Below, piece after piece: positions 1 to 7,813 of a stretch of DNA of 12,077 bases. The notes beneath the pieces are model-generated. The model did no database searches, had not been told where the DNA came from, and saw only the letters and a list, made by a program, of their open reading frames with translations. The stretch covers positions 1-12,077 of the forward strand of contig MU634457.1 of NCBI GenBank assembly GCA_026770595.1, read 5' to 3'. The position numbers and the translations under genes were made by a program. The number at the start of each line of letters is the position of its first letter. Position 1 is the stretch's first letter. This DNA is from Ochromonadaceae sp. CCMP2298 (Eukaryota; Sar; Synurophyceae; Ochromonadales; Ochromonadaceae).

Positions 1-28
1 GACCAACCCCATAGACGCATAGACGCAC

Positions 29-2476
29 CTGCAGTGAGAGCGCAGAGAGCGGCTCTGGACACCTGCAGCTGTGGGGAGTCTGCCTTTATCACTGGGCAGT
101 GCTCGTAGAACTGATTGAACTTCTGACTCAGTTCGAAGATGTAGTCGCACATCTGATGGAGTAGAAACCAGCAGGGGGGGGAGGGGGGGGTAAGAATAAG
201 AGGGTGAGTTGCATGGGAAGGGGAGGCAGATATCAACACTACCGGCACATCAAGTCGTCTCTAAGCTGCCCCCCTCTCTGCCTCTGCACCACCTACCTTG
301 CTGGGGTACAGTCCATTAGACACGTCCAGCAGCATCTCGTGGAAGCGGATCAGGTGCAGGGCCAGCACTCTCTCAGCAGGGGCCTCCAGCACGATCCCGT
401 CGGCAGATGCCAGGCGAGACAGCAGCTCCTGCCTGGCAGCCACTGACCCCGCAGACCCAGACCCCTTAGTAGGGGAGGAAGACTCAGTAGGGGAGGAAGA
501 CTGTCCCAAAAGCTCCTCTGCCGCCCTCCTCTGGATGCCCAGTATGCGCACATAGGCGTACAGCATGTAGGGGGCCGTGTTCCCGCTGAGAGACAGCATC
601 TTGTCGAAGGAGAAGCGGTAGTTGCTCTCCCTGTTCATCGCCAGGTCCGCGTACTTCACTGCAGCGATGCCCACCACCCTCGCTCGCTCCCTCGCACTCT
701 CGTCCAGCCCCCCTGACACCGACCCCGCCCCCCCCGCCCCCTCCCCCTCCTTGGCTCTGTTCCTCTCCCTCTCGTTCTCCTCCGCTATGCGCACCGCCTC
801 ATCCAGCAATTCCCTGAGCTTGACGCTGTCCCCCGCCCGTGACTTGATCTTCTTGCCGTCCTCGCCCAGCACCAATCCGAAGGGCACGTGCGTTACCCTC
901 ACCCCCTCCGTGAGAATGCCCGCCTCCCTAGCTGCCCTGAAGACCATCTCGAAGTGCTGCGACTGCCCTTGGTCCGTCACGTATATGATGCGCTGCGCCC
1001 CCTCTGCCTGCACCCTATGCTGCAGCGCCGCCAGGTCCGTAGTGGCGTACAGGTAGCCGCCGTCACTCTTCTGCACGATCTACAGGGAGGGGGGGGGGAA
1101 GGGGAGGGGAGAGGGGTGGTTATCATATGTGGATTCATCAGTAGAGATTGCAGTACTACAGTGCGGAGACAGCGGCAGCAGCAGCAGCAGCAGCAGCAGC
1201 AGTGGTGCCTACCAGGGGGAGGGGCGTTCCGTCGCTGTTTTTGTATCCGTCCAGGAATATGCATTGCGCGCCCTCGCTGTTCACCACTTTGCCTGACCCC
1301 TGCAAGCCCTGCACGAGGCCGGGTAAGAGGGGGTTGTAGAAGGACTCGCCCCTCTCCTCCAGCTGCACCCCCAGCATGTCGTAGATCTTCTGGAACTCCA
1401 CCCGACTCTTCTGGCAGATGGTGCGCCAGGCCCTCAGGGACTCCGCCTGCCCAGCCTGCAGAGCCACCACCTCTTTGCGAGAGGCGTCCTGGAAGTCTGT
1501 GTCTGCGTCGAAGCACTTCTTGGCCGCCTTGTAGAACTCCACCAGGTCCGCGATCTCCACCTCCAACTCCCCCTCCCCATCTGCCCCCCCTGCCTGCATG
1601 GCCTCGGGGAAGTTCTGCTTCAGGTAGGTGATCAGCATACCGAACTGAGTGCCCCAGTCGCCCACGTGGTTCAGCCGCAGCACGTCGTGTCCCAGGAACT
1701 CCAGCACCCTGCTCAGAGAGTCCCCGATTATGGTGGAGCGCAGGTGCCCCTACAGGCACAAGTATGGAGTATAGAGGAGGGTGGGTTAGGGGGTGTTAGG
1801 GGTGTTTTTTTGGGGGGTGTTAAGGGGCTGACAGGATTGGGGGGTGGGAGATGCGCAGTACAGGGGAGGCACTTACCACGTGCATCTCCTTGGCGATGTT
1901 GGGGGAGGAGAAGTCCACCACCATACGCTGCCTCTGCGCCTCCGACACCCTCCCTATGCCCAGCCGCACACTGCCCTCCGCTCCCACCCCCTTCCCCAGC
2001 TCCAGCATGGCCCACAGCTTGCTCTTGATGTACGCGTTGGAGAGGTGGATGTTGATGAAGCCAGGCCCTGATATGTCCATCCTCTCCACCAGCCCCGCAT
2101 TCTCCGCCAGCACCCTCGCCATCACCTGCTCCGCTATGTCCCTGGGCTTGAGCTTGAGCGTCTTGGCGAGGGGCATGGCTACGTTGCACTGGTAGTCCCC
2201 GAACTCAGCCTTGCCCAGGAATATCATCGCGTCCACGCCCTTCTCCCCTAGCAGGTCGGTGTATGCGCGAGAGACCGCCTGCTGCACCCCTGCCTCGATC
2301 AGCTGCACCGTGGGGGTGGCTGCAGCAGGAGAGCCGCTCAGGCTGCAGCGAGAGGAGTGAAACTTGGCGACCTTGCACGCGCCCCTCCACGTCGAGAGAG
2401 CTGGGGCTCTGCTCGCGAGCCTGTAGCTGGAAGCGAGCGCGATCATGAGGCCGAGGAAGGTGGCGGTCAACTTCAT
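29..2476 (-). CDS. Arginyl-tRNA synthetase, probably organelle-targeted, 3' end cut by window edge
   Basis: Charges tRNA-Arg with arginine (class I synthetase). Exons on the minus strand are 2476-1877, 1749-1213, 1079-297 and 152-29; introns are 127, 133 and 144 bp, with a fourth (donor GTGCGT at 28-23) running off the window. About 681 residues are visible, lacking only the last part of the DALR domain. Seen: [17 protein letters not shown] across the first junction is the HIGH-type ATP site (HVGH, residues about 199-202); [16 protein letters not shown] is the KMSKS-equivalent loop; exon 4 has the anticodon-binding stretch [10 protein letters not shown]. The first ATG (2476) gives [17 protein letters not shown], a signal-peptide-like start, then a basic Ser/Ala-rich segment before homology begins near residue 55. 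This fits a bipartite plastid leader, or dual organelle targeting (inference). A Ser/Pro/Thr 6-residue duplication (468-502) and a charged Gly-rich insert lie in exon 3. An upstream in-frame GTG (2485) is not needed as start. Confidence 0.93.
1175..1201. repeat. Trinucleotide repeat (GCA)9 in ArgRS intron 2
   Basis: Nine uninterrupted GCA units on the plus strand, so the minus-strand transcript carries (UGC)9, equivalent to a CUG repeat. It lies within intron 2 of the arginyl-tRNA synthetase gene (1080-1212), starting about 10 nt after the donor GTAGGC. If the intron were retained it would encode a run of alanines and then reach a stop. Confidence 0.95.
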
Positions 2477-2809
2477 AGGGCCCACTCGTGACAGTGCACG
2501 TGCTTATCCTCGCGTTGCAGGCGCAACCACCAGAAGTCGAGAAGCAACCGAATGCCTGATCGCAAGCAGACTCTGCAGCAGCAGGTGCAAGCATAGATCG
2601 CAGCCTCCAGAGGGAAAGCTCTCAAAAGGACACTGCATCCAATGCTGTACCATGAGTATGGCACAGAACTTACACAAACTTATACATATTCGGCGTCCAA
2701 TTGAAACGAGACAAGATATGATCTGAAATCTCGCCCTCCACTATCGCTGTGGCGCGTCTGCATCTTGGCGCCCACCTGCTCATTCTGGAAGCTTGAAAGC
2801 TGAAGCGGC
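2477..2809. promoter_or_regulatory. Divergent intergenic region, ArgRS / SPF45-like
   Basis: 333 bp between the divergent start codons of the arginyl-tRNA synthetase (minus) and the SPF45-like gene (plus). It should hold both promoters and 5' leaders. I see no clear TATA box or other named element. The middle (about 2640-2740) is richer in A+T than the flanking exons. Confidence 0.5.
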
Positions 2810-3976
2810 ATGAATCTCTACGGGGACCTCCCTCCTGCTCAGGGGGGGCAGGAGTCCGGCGGCGGGAAGGGGCTGCGCTTCGGAGAGGGGGGCGGTGCGA
2901 GCAAGTCCAAGGCGCATGCAGGCGCACAGCAGAAGACCTCTATGGCGGCGTCTCTGGCTTTCAAACCTCGCCAGACGAACCAATCTGTGCAAGCTCAACA
3001 GCGCGCTGCAAAGCTCGCCCCTTCCCTCGTCATTCCAGCAGGCGTCGTCGTCACTCCAAGCCCCGCATCTAGCTCGTCTGCTGCCCAAGTTGGTGCAAGC
3101 AGTGCGAGTGCGAGTGCAGTGTCCGAGACGGGTGGTGCGGAGGCAGAGGCAGGGGGGACAGGGTCCGATCTGCTTAACTCCAACACGAGTTTCGACGTGC
3201 CCGACCCCTACGACCCCAGCCGCCCCAGCGACTACATCGCCTACTGCCAGGAGAGGCTGGAGCTACGGAGGGTGCAGAGGCTGGAGGGCGAGAACAGACA
3301 ACGCATGCAGGAGCAGGAGCGGGCACGCGCATCTCTGGAGGAGGAGAGGCGGGCTGCGTTGCAGAGGGGGGACTACCAGTCTCTGCTGCTGAGCGTGGCG
3401 AGTACCAGTGGGGGGGACGGGCCAGCGGGGGCAACGGGGGGCGTGGAGTCTGCAGGCAGGGGCAGGGGCAGGGGCGCGCTGTCGAATCTGCCTGCGTGGA
3501 TGGTGCAGCAGATTCAGGCCAGCTCTGCAACCGCACCTGCGACGGACTCGACTCAATTCGTGGATGCAGATGCAGAGTCAGCAGACGCACTGTGTGTGGG
3601 TGTGAAGCGGGGCAGGCAGGGGCAGGGCAGCATGGGCAAGCCCTCCTGCGTGGTGCTGCTGAAGAACATGGTGGGGCCTGCAGAGGTGGACGCGTTCTTG
3701 GAGGGGGAGACGCAGCAGGAGTGCCTCAAGTATGGGCCTGTCAGCAGGTGCGTCATAAGACAGGTGCCCGCAGGCCCCTCCGCAGGCTGCACAGGCGACT
3801 GTCCGGACGACGAGCGAGTGCGCACCTTCGTGCAGTTCGAGAGCCAGGAGAGCGCAGTCAAGGCCTACCGGGACATGACGGGTCGCTTCTTCGCAGGCCG
3901 CAGGATCAGCGCGGCCTTCTACGACGAGGGCAAGTTCGCCAGGGGAGAGCTGGAGCCTGCGCCCGGGGAGTGGTAG
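2810..3976 (+). CDS. SPF45/RBM17-like splicing factor without a G-patch
   Basis: Single 388-residue open frame starting at ATG 2810. The SPF45/DRT111 family acts at the 3' splice site in the spliceosome; its C-terminal RRM is a U2AF-homology motif (UHM) that binds ULM peptides of SF1, SF3B1 and U2AF65. Seen: the family-like start MNLYGDLP; residues about 130-150 with DPYDPSRPSDYIAYCQERLE, resembling the SPF45 segment DEYDPMFPNDYE; a charged coiled stretch (about 150-185); an RG-rich patch SAGRGRGRGA; then the RRM from about residue 277 (VVLLKNMVGPAEVD, ending GRFFAGR). R359-F360-F361 fits the UHM R-X-F motif. The RRM holds a small Gly/Cys/Pro insertion (PAGPSAGCTGDCPDD) in a loop. Unlike animal and plant SPF45 there is no G-patch between the charged region and the RRM; that interval is low-complexity. 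No intron is evident. Function is inferred from the RRM and N-terminal match. Confidence 0.88.
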   Translation: MNLYGDLPPAQGGQESGGGKGLRFGEGGGASKSKAHAGAQQKTSMAASLAFKPRQTNQSVQAQQRAAKLAPSLVIPAGVVVTPSPASSSSAAQVGASSASASAVSETGGAEAEAGGTGSDLLNSNTSFDVPDPYDPSRPSDYIAYCQERLELRRVQRLEGENRQRMQEQERARASLEEERRAALQRGDYQSLLLSVASTSGGDGPAGATGGVESAGRGRGRGALSNLPAWMVQQIQASSATAPATDSTQFVDADAESADALCVGVKRGRQGQGSMGKPSCVVLLKNMVGPAEVDAFLEGETQQECLKYGPVSRCVIRQVPAGPSAGCTGDCPDDERVRTFVQFESQESAVKAYRDMTGRFFAGRRISAAFYDEGKFARGELEPAPGEW

Positions 3977-4120
3977 CAGCGGGAGGGAGCCTGGGCACGG
4001 GGAGGGAGCAGCGGACGCCTGCGTGGAGATACCTCAATGCCACTCCCTGCCACGGTAGCAAGCACCTTGTATCTAGTAGATCCACATGTGATCCTTCAGC
4101 AACTCAACTGCAGACACCTC

Positions 4121-4125
4121 TGTAA
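4121..4125 (+). terminator. Candidate poly(A) signal TGTAA, SPF45-like gene
   Basis: TGTAAAT begins about 145 nt after the stop at 3976. The same TGTAA core occurs past the stops of the FKBP, PINX1-like and unknown genes in this window, so it may be the local poly(A) signal. An AATAAA at 4398-4403 is the alternative. Confidence 0.3.
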
Positions 4126-4555
4126 ATAATGCACTATTATTGTCTCTCAGCTATGCCGCGTGTTGCTTCTGGGGTCAGGCTGCTAGGGTCGAGTGCGTGC
4201 AGCGTCGCTTACTATACCTGGTATAGGACACAACTCGATGCTACAGTTCGCTCCTCTCCGCCGCTATAGCCGCATGAGAAGAAATCGATGAGTTATTGTG
4301 GTGTTGTAGTTGTGATCTTACCCTTGTGAATTATGTGCAGACACTGTACACTGTGCGTGTCACTAGTACTAGACGCTATTCAGCTATCCTAGACTATAAT
4401 AAAGCAGTGAGCTTTCATGCTGTTGTAGCAGCGATGCCCCGCAGTCCCCGACTCCAGAACCCATTAGGCTAGTCCCCGATACCCGTACCCGTATTGATAG
4501 CTGCTCACCCCCCCTCCCCACTCAGCCCCTGCTCTATTTACCTACAGCTAGATGA

Positions 4556-4560
4556 TTACA
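4556..4560 (-). terminator. Candidate poly(A) signal TGTAA, FKBP gene
   Basis: On the minus strand TGTAA lies about 16 nt downstream of the FKBP TGA stop (4576-4578). The short distance is notable, but the assignment is inferred only from recurrence of the pentamer past other stops in the window. Confidence 0.3.
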
Positions 4561-4575
4561 GCTACATGGCTAAAC

Positions 4576-5351
4576 TCATAGCTCGTCGTGCAAGCCCTTG
4601 GGCCCGTCGAACTCCCTGAAGCTGATCACTCCATCCTGGTTCTTGTCTTCCCGCTCGAAGAGGCCTGCGGGGATAGCCGTCAGCTTGTCCGGGTGCATGG
4701 TGTTGAACCACGCCTGCATCTCCTCGTAAGTGATCGCCATGTCCCGGTTTGCGTCCATCTCTGAGAAGACGTTGGGCTCCTCCTCCACGGGCAGTCGGTT
4801 CTCGTTGATGCCCAGCACGTCGATCGTGAAGCGCAGAGTGGCGTGCGGGGGGATGTTGCCGTTTCCCTTCTCGCCGTAGCCCAGGTGCGAGGGGATGGTG
4901 AGCGTGCTCTTCTCGCCCAGGCACAGGCCCGCGATTCTGTAGTGATGATGATATTGTGGTGAAGAGAGGTTGACAGGGTGGGTGGGTGGGTGGGGAAGAA
5001 TCGTTATTTTCCAGCACACACGATTACTATCTCGATTACTGCCATGCGACGCGAAGAGTCTCAAGCTTACCCCTCCTCCCAGCCCTGGATGACCTGTCCA
5101 GCTCCCAGCTTGAACTCGAATGGCTTGTTCCTCTTGACGGAGGAGTCGAACATCTTTCCCTTCACCCCCGCCTCCGATGTATCTGCTATGTACCCCTCGT
5201 AGTGCACGAGTAACGTGTCTCCCTTCTTCGCCGTAGGCCCACTGCATGCACGCGATGAGCGGCGGTCTGACGTGACCTGCAAGACCTCCTGGGCTGTGCT
5301 TAGTGCCGCGATCAAGAGCACGAGGACTGCGGAGAAGACAGGCAGCTGCAT
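4576..5351 (-). CDS. ER-lumen FKBP-type prolyl isomerase with two EF-hands and HDEL
   Basis: Peptidyl-prolyl cis-trans isomerase expected to act in protein folding in the ER lumen. Exons 5351-5071 and 4936-4576, joined across a 134-bp intron (donor GTAAGC, acceptor TACAG, codon GG|A), give 213 residues; metazoan FKBP14 has nearly the same length and order. Seen: signal peptide in residues 1-21 (hydrophobic [16 protein letters not shown]); FKBP domain about 44-137 with the active-site residues Y51, F68-D69, V87-I88, W91 and Y114 (FKBP12 equivalents Y26, F36-D37, V55-I56, W59, Y82) all kept; EF-hand loops at 155-166 ([12 protein letters not shown], weak at position 6, Met for Gly) and 191-202 ([12 protein letters not shown], canonical); last four residues HDEL, an ER-retrieval signal. 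C35 and C99 could be structural. No paralogue-specific symbol is assigned because orthology to animal FKBP7/FKBP14 cannot be decided by eye. Confidence 0.95.
4976..4995 (+). other. G-quadruplex motif in FKBP intron
   Basis: Four GGGT units followed by GGGG: five G-runs separated by single-T loops, on the plus strand (the template strand for the FKBP gene). It matches the strictest G4 pattern. It lies inside the 134-bp intron, so the pre-mRNA carries the C-rich complement as part of a pyrimidine-rich stretch about 40-60 nt before the acceptor. Confidence 0.85.
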
Positions 5352-5517
5352 GCTTCCCAGATATAGTGGCGGTGCGCCCTTCCAGATTCCTCTACAACGA
5401 ATGAGTCAGTGGCCTGGCGTCAACTCGTTGAGAGACGAGTCACTGCGTTGAATGGGGGGTGTCCAATCATTAAAGCGAATGCACAACTAGATCCATTAGA
5501 AATAATAGGGCCGCCGT
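5352..5517 (-). promoter_or_regulatory. Upstream region of the FKBP gene
   Basis: It contains a TGAGTCA heptamer (5402-5408), which fits a bZIP (AP-1/GCN4-class) site, and a small inverted repeat ACTCGT / ACGAGT (5423-5428 and 5435-5440, 6-nt spacer). A related GAGTCACTG lies at 5438-5446. An ER-folding enzyme under bZIP control would make sense, but this is inference from one short motif. Confidence 0.3.
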
Positions 5518-5730
5518 TTAGGAGGGAAAAATAGCTTCAATATTGGCGTTGCACTCTCTTATTTGTTGATCAACTGCGCCTAAATATTTCTCAAGCGTTT
5601 TTTGGCCTTTTCTCAAAATTTCGCGCATTTCATTTTTTTCAGTGACAAAAATACAACAAGATTGACGAGAAGGTAAAACATGTACACCATACACGAATAT
5701 ATGTATTAAACCCCCACTATCACCCCACCA
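5518..5730 (-). other. AT-rich open frame of unknown status, 71 codons to stop
   Basis: Open on the minus strand from 5730 to a TAA at 5518-5520. The first in-frame ATG (5628) gives 36 residues (MREILRKGQKTLEKYLGAVD then QQIRECNANIEAIFPS), which would form an amphipathic helix or coiled coil. Codons are AT-rich (AAA, TTA, ATT, AAT), unlike the GC-rich exons around it. I recognise no family. It could be a relic, a small terminal exon, or chance in the calmodulin-FKBP spacer. Confidence 0.15.
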
Positions 5731-6173
5731 TCACCATACATGTATTAAACCATATACATGTATGAAATCCCCCTTCCTCTATACCACATAACCTATTAAA
5801 ACCCTGTGACTACTCTAATCCAGAACTTTATCACCGTCTGAGTAATCCGCTCCTGGGGTGAGTATGGGTTATGGGGCGCTACGCATAGTGGTATGGGGGG
5901 GATTCTAGAGAACCAGGTGACTTGATATTCAGCAGGGAGTGCATAATTATGTACGTACGTATGACGAAAATAAAGATGCGTAAATTGCTCAGATCTTCTC
6001 TGTGTCTCTGTTATTATTTAACAAGATAGAGGGCTGCTAGTTGCTATTCTCCTATTCGAGGAACCAGATGGGGTGTCTAACAGACCAACTGTCTGCCTGC
6101 CTAAATTAGAACAGAAGAGGCTAAAGGGGGGGTGAAAATGCTAGAGTTCTCGTGCGTGTCATCGCGTGAATTC

Positions 6174-6795
<622 letters not shown>

Positions 6796-7208
6796 TGTAG
6801 AGTTGGACGGATGTGAATAGGCAATAAATTGTGCCAGATAGGAGAGTTGATCTTTCGCGCAGATCCGTTCAGATCTCTCTCCGCCTCTTTTCAATCTTTC
6901 CTTCACCAACGGCGAGGTGGATCCAGCTCAAAAAAAGCATGGCCAAAAAACCACCCCCGTGGCGTGCTCAAGGTTGGGTAATACCATCAAAACCCATGAA
7001 ATCAGACTCTCCCAAAACCCCTCACTTTTCTATTTTGGCGTAGATAGCAGAGGTTTTAAGTTACCACATTTTTTTCGAATGGCGATGATTTTTTAATGTA
7101 TAGAAAGGGTTAATATAATAGAAAGGGTTAATATTTATGCAAAGAGTGTCCGCATTACTTATTATTTTGTTAGACACGACTGAAATCCTATTCTTTCAGC
7201 ATTTCTGA
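6796..7208. promoter_or_regulatory. Calmodulin upstream region and AT-rich spacer
   Basis: Start of the 1-kb divergent spacer between calmodulin (minus) and the PINX1-like gene (plus). The calmodulin promoter should lie here, but I identify no named element. The part from about 7040 to 7205 is AT-rich and includes a short tandem duplication at 7101-7134. Confidence 0.4.
7101..7134. repeat. Short tandem duplication, 18-bp period
   Basis: TAGAAAGGGTTAATAT occurs at 7101-7116 and again at 7119-7134 without mismatch. It lies in the AT-rich part of the spacer upstream of calmodulin. No function is assigned. Confidence 0.85.
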
Positions 7209-7427
7209 ACTACCGATACAGTCTTACTCATCTCTGACCCATCCGGCACCCCTTCCCATGATGCGCGTGTGTTCCTGCGCCCGCGGCCGTGCGAGCAACC
7301 CACCGACTTCTCCAAGCTGGACGCCCACCGCAAACGCGACGTGCGCACTTACCTGTTGCGACCTTTGCTCTTCGGTGCGCTGACGGTGTACGACCAGCAA
7401 AATAATCATTTGCCAGCAGCAGCGTAA
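7209..7427 (+). other. GC-rich island with a 72-codon open frame, nature unknown
   Basis: In an AT-rich spacer, 7240-7400 is GC-rich like the exons. The plus frame 7209-7427 is open (72 codons, TAA at 7425-7427), without an ATG, and reads e.g. DFSKLDAHRKRDVRTYLLRP followed by LLFGALTVYDQQ. A possible acceptor (TACAG, ending 7221) precedes it, so it could be a terminal exon or a decayed one. The minus strand is an alternative: ATG 7436 opens 70 codons and contains a perfect donor CAG|GTAAGT (revcomp at 7349-7357). I recognise no family on either strand and no partner exon is convincing. Confidence 0.2.
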
Positions 7428-7813
7428 TCTATCCAATTATCTATCATAATTCAACAACTCAAAATTACGACGAAATTTATTCCTCTCTGGATGAAACGGT
7501 CGTAGAAGTGGGTTTATGGGTTTTGAGTCCATCTTTGGTCACTCATTTTGGTTGATTTGAGAGGTTTCTGGCCGCCAGTGAAATCACTCTCCCCCAGCAG
7601 CCCGCTTGCCCCATCCATCAGAAAACAAGGCCGCTATCCTCTACATTCTGGCCTCTGACAGATGCAATCAGGCAGCCTTACAGTCTGATTGTCTCTTCGA
7701 GCCCTCCGCGAACTGCAGGAAAGCGTTCGGGCGAACTGCGTGGGATAGATTCCGCGTCGTTCTGGTGCAGTTCGGGCTCGAGATTAAAGAATCAATAAAA
7801 TAACAAGACAATC
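7428..7813 (+). promoter_or_regulatory. Upstream region and likely 5' leader of the PINX1-like gene
   Basis: About 390 bp before the ATG at 7814. AT-rich to about 7560, then mixed. The last 150 bp carry two sets of inverted repeats that could fold in the leader RNA: CAATCAG (7665-7671) with CTGATTG (7685-7691), and CGAGCCC...GAACTGCA (7698-7717) with TGCAGTTCGGGCTCG (7766-7780). No core-promoter motif is evident. Confidence 0.4.

Larger units (their letters stand above)
3977..4575. other. Convergent intergenic region (3' ends of SPF45-like and FKBP genes)
   Basis: About 600 bp between the convergent stops of the SPF45-like gene (plus) and the FKBP gene (minus). It holds candidate 3'-end signals: plus-strand TGTAA at 4121-4125 and AATAAA at 4398-4403, and a minus-strand TGTAA (ttaca, 4556-4560) 16 nt past the FKBP stop. 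The stretch 4500-4525 is C-rich. I see no convincing ORF or RNA gene. Confidence 0.5.

Noticed and set aside
261-1076. Minus-strand frame starting at an internal Met ([12 protein letters not shown]) as a separate gene
   Set aside because: It is exon 3 of the arginyl-tRNA synthetase; the true exon starts at 1079 after a CTGTAG acceptor and ends at a GTAGGT donor at 296.
1148-1339. Poly-alanine small protein from the GCA repeat
   Set aside because: It is a frame across ArgRS intron 2 and antisense to its exon; the alanine run is simply the trinucleotide repeat.
2477-2485. GTG at 2485 as start of the arginyl-tRNA synthetase
   Set aside because: A GTG start is not expected in a eukaryotic nuclear gene, and an ATG three codons later gives a clean signal-peptide-like start.
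2895-3590. Other-frame proteins over the SPF45-like gene
   Set aside because: They are shadow frames of GC-rich coding DNA with Arg/Ala/Ser-rich, family-less content.
7651-7720. Possible tRNA or small structured RNA near TTCGAGCCC
   Set aside because: The T-loop-like TTCGAGC has no pairing T-arm or acceptor stem, and no cloverleaf can be drawn.
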